A stretch of 64,000 nt of DNA from an uncultured Hyphomicrobiales bacterium (GCA_903861645.1 CAIOVE010000098.1:62001-126000); one strand, 5' to 3'; positions 8,445 to 17,124 are shown, counted from the stretch's first letter. Made by a program: numbers and translations. The notes: generated by a model from the sequence alone, not told the origin.

Positions 8445-8849
8445 ATGAAGTCGCGGGATACACTCATTCGCCTGAAGCGGTTCCAGGCCGAGGACAGGCG
8501 TCGTCGGGTCGCCCAGATCGAGGCGATGATCGCGGAATTCACCCGCATGGCCGGCGATCTTGATCGCGAAATCGCCACCGAGGAACAGCGTTCGGGCAAT
8601 TCCAACCCGACGCATTTCGCCTATTCCACCTATGCGCGCGCCGCCCGTGGGCGCCGGGACAACCTGAAGCATTCGGTTGACGAATTGCGCGGGCAGCTCG
8701 AGGAAGCCAAGGCGCTCCACGCCGAGGCGCTGGAAGAGGTGGCCAAGGCGCAGAGCCTCGAGGGCCGCGACAAGACCGAGCGCGTCATCGAGGCCGTCCG
8801 GGAAAGGCTCGACCCGAACATGATCGGGATGCGCCCGCTGGGCGCCTGA
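8445..8849 (+). CDS. fliJ: Flagellar export protein FliJ
   Basis: 134 aa, almost entirely charged alpha-helix with heptad-like spacing, as expected for the coiled-coil FliJ. FliJ sits in the flagellar type III export apparatus with the ATPase FliI and helps couple export to proton flow. The N-terminus (MKSRDTLIRLKRFQAEDRRRR) is typical of alphaproteobacterial FliJ beside ctrA. GGAG stands 9 nt before the ATG. No other flagellar gene is present in the window. A clear intrinsic terminator follows. Confidence 0.85.
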   Translation: MKSRDTLIRLKRFQAEDRRRRVAQIEAMIAEFTRMAGDLDREIATEEQRSGNSNPTHFAYSTYARAARGRRDNLKHSVDELRGQLEEAKALHAEALEEVAKAQSLEGRDKTERVIEAVRERLDPNMIGMRPLGA

Positions 8850-8866
8850 CCGACCGATATCGCGCG

Positions 8867-8892
8867 CCGCGCGTAAGTAAGCGCGCGGTTTT
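8867..8892 (+). terminator. Intrinsic terminator after fliJ
   Basis: A perfect 7-bp GC stem (CCGCGCG / CGCGCGG) with an 8-nt loop is followed directly by TTTT. It begins 18 nt after the fliJ stop codon. This is one of the few hairpins in the window that is followed by a run of T. Confidence 0.7.
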
Positions 8893-8976
8893 CCCCGCCG
8901 TGGCCTTGCGCCACGCGCGGCCATCGTGCAGGGAAAGCGCGTTCGATCCGGGCGGGGCGCATTCTGGCGGAACTGA

Positions 8977-10026
8977 ATGAAGCGGTATCTCGATTATTTC
9001 TGGCCGCTTCTGGGGCTCGTGGCGGTCGTCATGTCCGTCCAGCTGCTTTACGAGAAGCTGAAGTCCGAGGCCGCCAAGGATCAGGCGACCCGCGCCTTGC
9101 TCGCAACCAGCGACTTGTGGTCCAGCATCAAGATCATCGCCGGCGTCATCGGCGCCAAGCTGGCGGCGATCCCGCCTCACGCCTACGGACTGGCGTTTAT
9201 TTCCACGCTGGCCGCCTATGCCGCGCTCGCCTGGTACGACCGCATCGCGCTGATCCATCTGCGCAAGCAGGCGGGAATCTCCTTTTTATACGTGGCGACC
9301 TGTTCCTTCGTCACCTACGCCCTGTCCCATAATATCGGGGCGTCTGTTTTTTCGGGTGGCATGGTGCGGTTGCGCGCCTATACCGCCAAGGGACTCACGG
9401 CGACGGAAGTCGCGGTGCTCGTGGCGCTTTGTTCCTTTACCTTCGCTTTTGGCACGATCCTCCTGATGGGCGTCGTGCTGCTGCTGGAGCCGCATATTCT
9501 GGAGCCGCTCAGCTCCCTGTCTCGGCATTTCGCCGTCAACCCGATCGCGGCGCGCATGATCGGCGTGGCGATGATCGCCTTCTGCATGCTGTACACGCTT
9601 GGCGCCTGGCTGAAGCTGCGTCCCCTGAGGATCGGCGAGTTCCGGCTGGTCTATCCGGGCATGCCCATCGTCATCCGCCAGTATCTGGCCGCCCCGCTGG
9701 AGCTCATGGGCGCCGCGGGAATCATCTATTTCGCGCTGCCCTGGGAGTCGAATCCGGGGCCGCATATCGTGCTGGGCGCCTTTCTCCTGTCTTTTTCGGC
9801 CGGACTTCTGTCGCAAGTGCCGGGTGGGGTGGGGGTGATGGAGGCTGTGTTCCTCGCGATCATGCCGCAGGTGCCCGCCTCGGCCGTCTTCGCGGCCCTG
9901 CTCGTATGGCGGCTTTTCTACCTGCTGTTGCCGCTGGCGCTCGCCATTCCCGTGATCGTGCTGTTCGAGCGGTCGCAACTTGGCAAGAATACGCGGGGCC
10001 TGAAACCGCCGCCCGGATCGCACTGA
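8977..10026 (+). CDS. YbhN/UPF0104-family integral membrane protein (LPG-synthase TM-like)
   Basis: 349 aa with about eight hydrophobic segments, matching the lysylphosphatidylglycerol synthase transmembrane region family (YbhN, and the flippase half of MprF). Recognisable signatures are the SVFSGGMVRLRAYTAKGLT loop near residue 125 and the SQVPGGVGVMEAVFL segment near 284-298. Characterised relatives move or bind lipids in the inner membrane; the substrate of this one is unknown. No lysyl-transfer domain is attached. It stands alone between fliJ and sciP. Confidence 0.8.
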   Translation: MKRYLDYFWPLLGLVAVVMSVQLLYEKLKSEAAKDQATRALLATSDLWSSIKIIAGVIGAKLAAIPPHAYGLAFISTLAAYAALAWYDRIALIHLRKQAGISFLYVATCSFVTYALSHNIGASVFSGGMVRLRAYTAKGLTATEVAVLVALCSFTFAFGTILLMGVVLLLEPHILEPLSSLSRHFAVNPIAARMIGVAMIAFCMLYTLGAWLKLRPLRIGEFRLVYPGMPIVIRQYLAAPLELMGAAGIIYFALPWESNPGPHIVLGAFLLSFSAGLLSQVPGGVGVMEAVFLAIMPQVPASAVFAALLVWRLFYLLLPLALAIPVIVLFERSQLGKNTRGLKPPPGSH

Positions 10027-10047
10027 ACCGGCGCCCCGCAACGACAA

Positions 10048-10068
10048 CGCCGGCCACGAGGGCCGGCG
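10048..10068. terminator. Hairpin between convergent membrane-protein gene and sciP
   Basis: A perfect 8-bp stem (CGCCGGCC / GGCCGGCG) with a 5-nt loop lies between two genes whose stop codons face each other. It is followed on the plus strand only by a short TCGTTT. It is probably a bidirectional terminator. Confidence 0.5.
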
Positions 10069-10097
10069 AGCAAGTCGTTTGATCGTGAATTTGACTG

Positions 10098-10373
10098 TTA
10101 CTGGCGATATTGCTGGATGCGCGTCGTGCGCAGGCCGGCGAGGCCATGTTGATCGATCGACATCTGCCAGCTCAGGAATTCATCGACGGTCAGCGTATAA
10201 CGGCTGCACGCCTCGTCGAGCGAGAGAAGTCCGCCACGCACGGCCGCGACGACTTCCGCCTTGCGGCGAATGACCCAGCGCTTCGTGCCCGTGGGGGGCA
10301 GATCGGCGATGGTCAGGGGGCTGCCATCGGGCCCAATCACGTATTTTACCCTCGGGCGTTGGGGTTCGGCCAT
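10098..10373 (-). CDS. sciP: CtrA inhibitor SciP (DUF1153)
   Basis: 91 aa, the expected length. The block KYVIGPDGSPLTIADLPP, then WVIRRKAEVVAAVRGGLLS and a helix-turn-helix-like segment EACSRYTLTVDEFLSWQ, is the hallmark of DUF1153/SciP. In Caulobacter, SciP accumulates in G1, binds CtrA-regulated promoters and prevents activation by CtrA. Finding it about 2.2 kb from ctrA, with chpT on the far side of the che operon, puts input, regulator and antagonist in one stretch. A TTAA-N7-CTAA sequence lies 57-71 nt upstream of the start, consistent with CtrA feedback on sciP. Confidence 0.92.
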   Translation of the reverse strand: MAEPQRPRVKYVIGPDGSPLTIADLPPTGTKRWVIRRKAEVVAAVRGGLLSLDEACSRYTLTVDEFLSWQMSIDQHGLAGLRTTRIQQYRQ

Positions 10374-10429
10374 GGTGCTTACTCACTACTCTACTGACTG
10401 GCGTTGAAAATCAGACTACGCCCGCGCCT

Positions 10430-10444
10430 TTAAAATTTGGCTAA
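10430..10444. promoter_or_regulatory. sciP: Near-consensus CtrA site upstream of sciP
   Basis: TTAAAATTTGGCTAA is TTAA-N7-CTAA, one base from the CtrA consensus. It is centred about 64 nt upstream of the sciP start codon. In Caulobacter sciP is itself activated by CtrA, so the position fits a feedback loop. The match is imperfect and the region is locally A/T-rich. Confidence 0.4.
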
Positions 10445-10554
10445 GTGAGTTGCCGCAAGTGGAGCGTGATATCGCCTAAAATACCTTGATTTATTTTGAT
10501 TTTATTAGGATTCGGCCGCTTTCGTCCACGTTCGGCACAGGCGTCCATCAAGCG

Positions 10555-10562
10555 TTAACCAT
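10555..10562 (+). promoter_or_regulatory. TTAACCAT half-site upstream of mnmA
   Basis: The octamer TTAACCAT matches the CtrA half-site but has no second TTAA at the right distance. It lies about 100 nt before the chosen mnmA start. An octamer occurs by chance often enough that this is weak on its own. Confidence 0.2.
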
Positions 10563-10662
10563 AACGGACGGGAGCCTTGTCCGGCGGTCGCGCGCGGTGG
10601 CGGCCGCGCCAACAGTTGCAATCGCCCGCCAAATGCGTTTTCTGCCGACTGGGGAACAGGTC

Positions 10663-11886
10663 ATGCCGGCAATGATGGACATTCAATCCGGCGCCCGGCC
10701 GCTCGAATCCGGCCGCGTCGCCAATTCGCTGGGCTTCCACAAGGAGCCCGGCCAGACCCGCGTGGTCGTCGCCATGTCGGGCGGCGTTGACTCATCCGTG
10801 GTCGCCGCCCTGCTGCGCCGCGATGGCTATGACGTGGTCGGCGTGACCCTGCAACTCTACGATCACGGCGCGGCCACCCATCGCAAGGGTTCCTGCTGCG
10901 CCGGGCAGGATATTGCCGACGCGCGCGCCGTCGCGGCGCGCCTTGGCATTCCCCACTATGTGCTCGATTACGAGAGCAAGTTCCGCGAGAAGGTGATCGA
11001 TCCCTTCGCGCGCAGCTACGTCGCCGGCGAAACGCCCATTCCCTGCGTCGCCTGCAACCAGCACATCAAGTTCGCCGACCTGTTCGACACGGCGCGCGAC
11101 CTCGGGGCGGACGTGCTGGCGACGGGCCACTACATAGCTTCGCGACCCGCGCCCGACGGCGGTCGCGCCCTTTACCGCGCCGCCGACGCGGATCGCGACC
11201 AGAGTTATTTTCTGTTCGCCACCACGCGCGCGCAACTCGACATGCTGCGTTTTCCGCTGGGCGACCTGCCCAAGAGCGCCGTGCGCGAATTTGCGCGCGA
11301 GTTCGGGCTGGACGTCGCCGACAAGCCCGACAGTCAGGACATCTGCTTCGTGCCCGAGGGGCGCTACACCGACATCGTGCAGAAGCTGGCGCCCAACGCC
11401 GCCGAACCGGGCGAGATCGTCCATCTCGACGGCCGCGTGCTCGGCCGTCACGCTGGTCTGATGCGATACACCGTCGGCCAGCGGAAGGGGCTTGGCGTCG
11501 CCGATCAGGGCGGCGGCGCGCCGCTCTACGTGTTGCGCCTCGACGCCGAACGCAAGCGCGTCATCGTCGGGCCGCGCCAGGCGCTCGCCACGACGCTCGT
11601 CGAGTTGCGCGACGTGAACTGGATTGGTCCGGGCGCCTTCGGCGACCTGCCCGCCGAGGGCGTGGAAATCGCCGCGCGCATGCGATCGACCCGACCGCCG
11701 ACGCGCGCGCGCCTGTTCGCCCGCGCCAACGGCGCGGCGGAGGTGGAGCTTTACGCCGGCGAGGAGGGCGTCGCCCCCGGACAGGCCTGCGTCTTCTATG
11801 AAACCGCCGAGCCCGACGCCCGCGTGCTCGGCGGCGGCTTCATTCGCGCCACCCATCCCGCCGCCCGTCAGGCCGTGGTCGCATGA
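10663..11886 (+). CDS. mnmA: tRNA-specific 2-thiouridylase MnmA
   Basis: 407 aa from the ATG at 10663, which is preceded by GGGGAACAGG; the frame is open upstream to 10486 but that extension is not family-like. MnmA adenylates and thiolates U34 of tRNA-Glu, -Gln and -Lys. The PP-loop SGGVDSS is at 39-45. The two catalytic cysteines are C131 (in [10 protein letters not shown]) and C228 (DSQDICFV). The C-terminal barrel domain is complete. The stop overlaps the downstream methyltransferase start by 4 nt. A TTAACCAT word lies upstream. Confidence 0.93.
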   Translation: MPAMMDIQSGARPLESGRVANSLGFHKEPGQTRVVVAMSGGVDSSVVAALLRRDGYDVVGVTLQLYDHGAATHRKGSCCAGQDIADARAVAARLGIPHYVLDYESKFREKVIDPFARSYVAGETPIPCVACNQHIKFADLFDTARDLGADVLATGHYIASRPAPDGGRALYRAADADRDQSYFLFATTRAQLDMLRFPLGDLPKSAVREFAREFGLDVADKPDSQDICFVPEGRYTDIVQKLAPNAAEPGEIVHLDGRVLGRHAGLMRYTVGQRKGLGVADQGGGAPLYVLRLDAERKRVIVGPRQALATTLVELRDVNWIGPGAFGDLPAEGVEIAARMRSTRPPTRARLFARANGAAEVELYAGEEGVAPGQACVFYETAEPDARVLGGGFIRATHPAARQAVVA

Positions 11887-12527
11887 TGGTTGCCCCGGCG
11901 ATTTCCAACGCTGACGTCGAGAGCGCCTATGCGCGCTGGGCGCCGTTTTATGACGCGGCCTTCGCGCTGGTGATGCGCCCCGGCCGCAAGGCGGCGGCGG
12001 CGGCGATCAACCGGCTGGGTGGCCGCATTCTGGATGTCGGCATCGGCACGGGGCTCGAATTGCCGATGTTCCGTTCCGATATCGATCTCGTGGGCGTCGA
12101 TCTGTCCGGCCCCATGCTTGAAATCGCCCGCAAGCGCGTCGCCGAGCTCGGCTTGAGCCACGTCGAGGCCCTGCTGGTCATGGACGCCATGAATCTCGAG
12201 TTCGCCGACGGCGACTTCGACGCGGTGGTCGCGCCCTATGTGCTGACGGTTGTGCCCGATCCCCGCCGCATGCTCGACGAGGTCGCGCGCGTCGTGAAGC
12301 CGGGCGGCGAGATCGTGCTCGTCAATCACATCGGCGCCGAAAGCGGCGTGGTCGAGGTCGTCGAGCGCTGGCTCGGCAAATATTCGGATCGCCTTGGCTG
12401 GAACCCGCGCTTTCCGTGGGCGGTGCTTGGCGACTGGATCGCGGCCCGCGACGACATCGAATTGCTGGAGCGTCGTCCCGTGGCGCCGCTGAAATTGTTC
12501 ACGCTCACGCGGCTGCGCCGCAAGTAG
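11883..12527 (+). CDS. Class I SAM-dependent methyltransferase, PmtA/UbiE-like
   Basis: 214 aa. SAM motif I is [13 protein letters not shown] near 50-62, then [14 protein letters not shown] and a post-I acidic loop; [13 protein letters not shown] at the N-terminus is typical of Rhodobacter-type phosphatidylethanolamine N-methyltransferases. Those enzymes convert phosphatidylethanolamine to phosphatidylcholine at the membrane surface. A quinone or other small-molecule methyltransferase cannot be excluded. Translation is probably coupled to mnmA through an ATGA overlap; a second ATG follows immediately. Confidence 0.7.
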   Translation: MMVAPAISNADVESAYARWAPFYDAAFALVMRPGRKAAAAAINRLGGRILDVGIGTGLELPMFRSDIDLVGVDLSGPMLEIARKRVAELGLSHVEALLVMDAMNLEFADGDFDAVVAPYVLTVVPDPRRMLDEVARVVKPGGEIVLVNHIGAESGVVEVVERWLGKYSDRLGWNPRFPWAVLGDWIAARDDIELLERRPVAPLKLFTLTRLRRK

Positions 12528-12550
12528 CGCCGATTGGCGGCGCGCGATCC

Positions 12551-12579
12551 TTGACAGGCCGAGAGCGCTGCCCCTATAC
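12551..12579 (+). promoter_or_regulatory. Sigma-70-type promoter of tRNA-Met
   Basis: TTGACA at 12551-12556 and CTATAC at 12574-12579 are separated by 17 nt. The -10 element ends 45 nt before the mature tRNA-Met 5' end, leaving a short leader. This is one of the best housekeeping promoter matches in the window. Confidence 0.7.
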
Positions 12580-12624
12580 CCCCACCGTCCTCGCGACGCG
12601 CGTTTACGCGCTTTCCGCGATCGG

Positions 12625-12701
12625 GGCAGAGTAGCTCAGCTGGCTAGAGCACGGGAATCATAATCCTGGGGTCGGGGGTTCGAGTCCCTCCTCTGCTACC
12701 A
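12625..12701 (+). tRNA. tRNA-Met (anticodon CAT)
   Basis: 77 nt including an encoded CCA. The 7-bp acceptor stem (GGCAGAG with CTCTGCT, first pair G-U), the D arm GCTC/GAGC, the anticodon stem CGGGA/TCCTG with loop ATCATAA, and the T arm GGGGG-TTCGAGT-CCCTC all fold. The sequence resembles elongator tRNA-Met of alphaproteobacteria. A CAT anticodon also occurs in tRNA-Ile2, which would need lysidine at C34; sequence alone does not fully exclude that. Confidence 0.95.
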
Positions 12702-12818
12702 ACCTTCCTGACATCCGCTGTTTGACCGTCTCGCTGCTGGCGCACGCTTGCCTTCGCCGCCAAACAGTCGGATGCTTCATCCAAGGGCCGCGCCAAGCGG
12801 CCCGTCAGGGAGGATGAC

Positions 12819-13541
12819 ATGGCGGATCAGGCCATACCGCGGCGCGGATTCTTGAAGGGAGCCGGCGTCGCTGGCGCTGGCGCGGCGGCCGCGCTGACAG
12901 GCGGGGCGGCGCAAGCTCAAACTCCGGCGCCCGCTGTCACAGCTGCTGCCAAGCAAGTCGCGCCGAACGAGCCGCTGCTGGCCCTGACCGCCGCCGAGGC
13001 GGCATTCTTCACCGCGGCCTTCGATACGCTGATCCCCGCCGACAAGCTTTCGCCGTCCGGCAGCGAATGCGGTCTGGTGACATTCATGGACAGGCAGCTC
13101 GCCGGCGCCTGGGGCAATGGCGCGCGGCTTTATCGCGCCGGGCCCTTCATGCCCGGCAAGCCCGAGCAGGGCTACCAGTTGCCGCTGACGCCGCGCGAGT
13201 TTTTCGCGGCCGGAATCAAGGCCGCCAACGCCTACGCCCGCAAGACCTTCGGCAAGGATTTCGACCGTCTGTCGCCCACCGACCGCGAGGCCGCTATGAA
13301 GGCGATGGAAAGCGGGCAAGCGCAATTTCCCGACTTTGCCTCGAAGATGTTTTTCGAGGCGCTTTACGCGTCGGCCATGGAGGGCTTTTTCGCCGACCCC
13401 ATCCATGGCGGCAATCGCGACAAGGCGTCGTGGCGCATGATCGGCTACCCCGGATTGCCGGCCACCTACGCGCGGACAGCGGAGCAATACCGCGGCAAGA
13501 AACTCAACATCGAACCGCAATCCATCGCCGACTTCATCTGA
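12819..13541 (+). CDS. Tat-exported gluconate 2-dehydrogenase subunit 3 family protein
   Basis: 240 aa. The N-terminus has a twin-arginine signal (PRRGFLKGAGVAG, then an Ala-rich stretch ending AQA), so it is exported folded to the periplasm. The rest matches the small gamma subunit of membrane-bound gluconate/sorbitol-type dehydrogenases, which lacks cofactors and escorts the FAD subunit through Tat. The GMC subunit starts 11 nt downstream and a cytochrome c follows, so the three genes form a dehydrogenase complex. The actual substrate is unknown. Confidence 0.82.
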   Translation: MADQAIPRRGFLKGAGVAGAGAAAALTGGAAQAQTPAPAVTAAAKQVAPNEPLLALTAAEAAFFTAAFDTLIPADKLSPSGSECGLVTFMDRQLAGAWGNGARLYRAGPFMPGKPEQGYQLPLTPREFFAAGIKAANAYARKTFGKDFDRLSPTDREAAMKAMESGQAQFPDFASKMFFEALYASAMEGFFADPIHGGNRDKASWRMIGYPGLPATYARTAEQYRGKKLNIEPQSIADFI

Positions 13542-13552
13542 CGGGGGACGTC

Positions 13553-15319
13553 ATGGCCAAGGTAATGAAATCGGTCGACGTTGTGATCGTCGGTCTGGGA
13601 TGGTCGGGCTCGATCATGGCCCGTGAACTGACGAAGGCGGGACTGAACGTAGTCGCGCTCGAGCGCGGCGCCGAGCGAACGCCCGCCGAGGATTTCGTGT
13701 TTCCCTATATCCGCGACGAGCTGAAGGTGCGCGTGCGCAACGGGCTCATGCTCGACACGGCGACGGAAACGCTGACCATGCGCAACGCGCCGGGCGACAC
13801 CGCGCTGCCCATGCGTCGTTGGGACGTGTTTTCGCTGGGCGACAACGTCGGCGGCGCCGGCTCGCACTGGAATGGCATCACGTGGCGTTTCACGCCGAGC
13901 GAATTCGTGCTGCGCAGCCACTTGCGGGAGCGCTACGGCCGCGACGCCATACCCGCCGAACTGCAATTGCAGGACTGGGGCGTCACCTACGACGATCTGG
14001 AGCCGCATTACGACCGCTTCGAGAAACTCTGCGGCACGTCGGGCAAGGCGGGCAATCTCAAGGGCAGGATCGTCGAGGGCGGCAACCCGTTCGAGGGGCC
14101 ACGATCCGATGAATATCCCAACAAGCCGCTGATCATGTCGCAGGCGGGGCTGATGCTGACCAAGGCGGCGCGCGAACTGGGACTGCATCCGTTTCCCACG
14201 CCGGCGTCCAACTCCAGCGCGCCCTACACGAATCCGGAGGGCTGCGCGATCGGCCAATGCCAGTATTGCGGCCACTGCGAATATTTCGGCTGCGAGGCCA
14301 ACGCCAAGGCGAGCCCCAACATCTGCCTGCACCCCGTGCTGTTCCGCGATCCGAAATTCGAGTTGCGGACCCTGTCTTACGTGAAGAGCCTCAACTACGA
14401 CGCGCAGTCGCGACGCGTGCGCGGCGTCGTCTATATCGACCGCCGCACGGGCGAGGAAGTCGAGCAGCCGGCCGAGATGGTCGTGCTGTGCGCCTATCCC
14501 TTCAACAATGTTCTGCTGATGCGTCTGGCCGGCATCGGCAAGCCCTACGATCCCGCGACGGGCGAGGGCGTCATCGGCAAGAATTATTGCTACCAGACCA
14601 ATTCGGCCGTTGGCGTCTTCGTGGACGAGGAGATCAATCCCTTCATTGGCACCGGCGTTTCGCCCGCCGTCGTCGACGACTTTCAGGGCGACAATTTCGA
14701 TCACGGCCCGCTCGGCTTTTTCGGCGGCGGATATATTTCGCCGACGGTCAGCGGCGGGCGTCCGATTCAGGTGCGCGCGACGCCGCCCGGCACGCCACGC
14801 TGGGGCGCGGCGTGGAAGGAAGCCACGGCGCAATGGTACAATCACTGGTTCCCGCTCTCCATTCACGGCACCAGCTACGCGCATCGCAACAACTATCTCG
14901 ACCTTGATCCGACCTATCGCGACGCGATTGGCCGGCCGCTCGTGCGCATGACATTCAACTATCCCGAGAACGACAGGAAAATGTCGGTTTTCCTCACCAA
15001 CAAGGCCAACGACATCGCCAAGGCCATGAACGCCAGGTTCACGACGCCCGCGCCGCGCACGTCGAATTTCGGCGCCGCCAACGGGCAGGCGTCGCATCAC
15101 ACGGGCGGCGTCATCATGGGAACCGATCCGAAAACCAGCGCGCTCAATCGCTATCTGCAAAGCTGGGATTGCGACAACCTGTTCGTCATGGGCGGCGCGG
15201 CCTTCCCGCAAAACGCCGGCCACAATCCCACGGGCACCATCGCGGCGCTGGCCTATTGGTCGGCGAAGGCGATCACCGAGCAATATATCAAGGCGCCGGG
15301 GCGGCTCGTGCATGGCTGA
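13553..15319 (+). CDS. GMC-family FAD-dependent dehydrogenase, large subunit
   Basis: 588 aa. The Rossmann FAD motif VIVGLGWSGS lies near residues 11-20, and the C-terminal GMC segment includes NAGHNPTGTIAAL. A cysteine cluster (C231, C236, C239, C242, C247 in CAIGQCQYCGHCEYFGC) lies where membrane-bound FAD-dependent glucose, gluconate and fructose dehydrogenases carry a [3Fe-4S]-binding loop; here the spacing is CX4CX2CX2CX4C. It probably oxidises a sugar, sugar acid or alcohol in the periplasm after export with the Tat-signalled subunit upstream, since it has no signal of its own. It overlaps the downstream cytochrome gene by 8 nt. The substrate is not predictable. Confidence 0.85.
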   Translation: MAKVMKSVDVVIVGLGWSGSIMARELTKAGLNVVALERGAERTPAEDFVFPYIRDELKVRVRNGLMLDTATETLTMRNAPGDTALPMRRWDVFSLGDNVGGAGSHWNGITWRFTPSEFVLRSHLRERYGRDAIPAELQLQDWGVTYDDLEPHYDRFEKLCGTSGKAGNLKGRIVEGGNPFEGPRSDEYPNKPLIMSQAGLMLTKAARELGLHPFPTPASNSSAPYTNPEGCAIGQCQYCGHCEYFGCEANAKASPNICLHPVLFRDPKFELRTLSYVKSLNYDAQSRRVRGVVYIDRRTGEEVEQPAEMVVLCAYPFNNVLLMRLAGIGKPYDPATGEGVIGKNYCYQTNSAVGVFVDEEINPFIGTGVSPAVVDDFQGDNFDHGPLGFFGGGYISPTVSGGRPIQVRATPPGTPRWGAAWKEATAQWYNHWFPLSIHGTSYAHRNNYLDLDPTYRDAIGRPLVRMTFNYPENDRKMSVFLTNKANDIAKAMNARFTTPAPRTSNFGAANGQASHHTGGVIMGTDPKTSALNRYLQSWDCDNLFVMGGAAFPQNAGHNPTGTIAALAYWSAKAITEQYIKAPGRLVHG

Positions 15320-15674
15320 CGCGAGGTTCTTGCTGGTGGCCGCCGGACTGTTGTGCGCGACTTCGCCGGCCTTGGCGGGCGACGCCGCGCGTGGCAAGCA
15401 GGTGTTCCAGATCTGCGCGGCCTGCCATGGCGACCAACCGGGCGATCTCGGCCCAAGCCTTGTCGGCGTTGTCGGGCGCAAGGCCGGCGCGCGCGACGAC
15501 TATCGTTATTCCGGGCCCATGTCGCGGGCGGATTTCACCTGGGACCGCGAGCGCCTGCGTTCGTTCCTGCGCGATCCGCGTGGCGTGGTGAAAGGCACGA
15601 AAATGCCGTTCGATGGACTCGCCGACGAGGGCGAAATAGATGACGTCATCGAATTCCTCGCGTCGCGCCCCTAG
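15312..15674 (+). CDS. Periplasmic monoheme cytochrome c
   Basis: 120 aa with a Sec signal (MADARFLLVAAGLLCATSPALA). One haem site CAACH near residues 35-39 and a downstream TKMPF Met ligand mark a class I cytochrome c. It overlaps the end of the GMC gene, so it is probably the electron acceptor of that dehydrogenase. Canonical membrane-bound gluconate dehydrogenases use a triheme cytochrome; this one has a single haem and no membrane anchor, so it should be soluble and pass electrons onward. Confidence 0.88.
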   Translation: MADARFLLVAAGLLCATSPALAGDAARGKQVFQICAACHGDQPGDLGPSLVGVVGRKAGARDDYRYSGPMSRADFTWDRERLRSFLRDPRGVVKGTKMPFDGLADEGEIDDVIEFLASRP

Positions 15675-15704
15675 CGCCGGACCATTGATGGACGAGGCGA
15701 CCAT

Positions 15705-16679
15705 ATGATGATTTCCCGTCGACGGGCGCTGGCCGCCGCCGGCGCCGCGGCCCTCGTGTCGTCGCGGTCAGCTTGGGCGTTCGATTATCCCACCCGTCCC
15801 GTGAAAATCGTGGTGGGGCTTCCGCCGGGCGGCTCGCCCGACACGACCGCGCGCCTCGCCGGCCAATGGCTCGCCGAGCGTCTTGGCCAGCCCTTCATCA
15901 TCGAGAACCGGCCCGGCGCCGGCGGCAACCTCGCCGCCGAGGCGGTGATCCGCGCGCCCGCCGACGGCTACACGCTGCTGCTGATCGGCACGCCCAACGT
16001 CATCAACGCCGCGCTCTCCGACAAGGTCGATCTCGACTTCACCCGCGATGTGCTGCCGGTCGCGACGCTGACCGGCAATTCGCCCTTCGTGATGATCGTG
16101 CATCCCGCCCTGCCGGCGCGCACCGTGCCGGAGTTCATCGCCTACGCGAAGGCCAATCCAGGCAAGATCAACATGGCCTCGACGGGCACGGGCAACATGA
16201 GCCACGTCTCCGGCGAACTGTTCAAGATGCTGGCTGGCGTCGATCTGCTGCACGTTCCCTTCCGCGGCGAGGCGCTGGCGCAGGGCGACCTGATGAGCGG
16301 CCGCGTGCAGGTGATGTTCGACGTGCTGTCGGCGGCCATGCCCTACATCAAGGAAGGCATGGTGCGCGCGCTGGGCGTGACAACAGCGCAACGATCGCCC
16401 GCCTTGCCGGACGTGCCCGCCATCGGCGAATTCGTGCGGGATTACGAGGTCGGCGCGTCCAGCGGGCTGGCCGCGCCGCGCAACACGCCAAGGGAAATCA
16501 TCGATCTGCTTAACCGCGAGATCAATCTGGGCCTCGCCGACCCACGCATGGGCGGACGCATCGCGGAGGTCGGCAGTCCCGTGCTGATCGGATCGCCCGC
16601 CGATTTCGGCGACATCATCGCGCGTCAGAAGGCGAAATGGACCGAGGTCATCAAATTCGCCGGCATCAAGCCGGACTGA
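15705..16679 (+). CDS. Bug/TctC-family tripartite tricarboxylate-type binding protein
   Basis: 324 aa. The N-terminus MMISRRRALAAAG...AWA is a Tat-like or Sec signal. Family marks include YPTRPVKIVVGLPPGGSPDTTAR near residues 26-48, the IIENRPGAGGNLAAE block and the C-terminal WTEVIKFAGIK. These periplasmic receptors bind carboxylates or related small molecules for TctAB permeases. No tctA or tctB gene is adjacent, so it is an orphan. It starts 30 nt after the cytochrome gene and could be co-transcribed with the GMC dehydrogenase. Confidence 0.87.
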   Translation: MMISRRRALAAAGAAALVSSRSAWAFDYPTRPVKIVVGLPPGGSPDTTARLAGQWLAERLGQPFIIENRPGAGGNLAAEAVIRAPADGYTLLLIGTPNVINAALSDKVDLDFTRDVLPVATLTGNSPFVMIVHPALPARTVPEFIAYAKANPGKINMASTGTGNMSHVSGELFKMLAGVDLLHVPFRGEALAQGDLMSGRVQVMFDVLSAAMPYIKEGMVRALGVTTAQRSPALPDVPAIGEFVRDYEVGASSGLAAPRNTPREIIDLLNREINLGLADPRMGGRIAEVGSPVLIGSPADFGDIIARQKAKWTEVIKFAGIKPD

Positions 16680-16689
16680 GCGCGCCCGC

Positions 16690-17124
16690 TTAGATGACGA
16701 GACGCGGCGCGCCGCTCTCGGCGACCTCGAGTCGCCCCGCGACCTCCATCGTCCGCAGCATGGACGTGTCCGCCGGCGCCTCGGCGCCGATCACCGCGAG
16801 GCTCGCGCCGGGATCATGGATCAACCCGCAGGCGAGGCAGGGCGCGGTCGTGCGCTCGTAAAGATCGAACAGGGCGCCCGCGCGCAGGGCCGGCGCGTAA
16901 AAGCCGGCGACGCGGATATGTTCGCCCGCGCGCGTCCGGGCCAGCGGCGTCGCCGCGCCCGCGTCGTCGACGAGGTCGCCGATCCGCAACGCGCCATCGT
17001 TGGCGCGCCTGTCGAAGGCGCCGTGTTTCGTCGCCATCAGCGCCAGCAGCGGCGCGCCCGCGCCAATTCCGACCACGAGGGCGCGGCGGGTGGGGGCGTC
17101 GCAACGAAATCGGCTCTGGCTCAT
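16690..17124 (-). CDS. Hypothetical exported protein
   Basis: 144 aa from the ATG at 17124; the frame is open to 17172 but that extension would overlap the ubiD-like stop. The N-terminus (DAPTRRALVVGIGAGAPLLALMA) looks like a Tat-type signal or a membrane anchor. The mature part includes a CLAC pair near residue 96 and a strand-rich GEHIRVAGFYAP segment. I do not recognise the family. It lies downstream of the UbiD-like gene on the same strand with 44 nt between them, so it may be expressed with it. Confidence 0.6.
   Translation of the reverse strand: MSQSRFRCDAPTRRALVVGIGAGAPLLALMATKHGAFDRRANDGALRIGDLVDDAGAATPLARTRAGEHIRVAGFYAPALRAGALFDLYERTTAPCLACGLIHDPGASLAVIGAEAPADTSMLRTMEVAGRLEVAESGAPRLVI

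Noticed and set aside
13466-15481. A 671-codon minus-strand open frame across the GMC dehydrogenase.
   Set aside because: The same GC-driven shadow; the plus-strand protein has clear FAD and C-terminal motifs.
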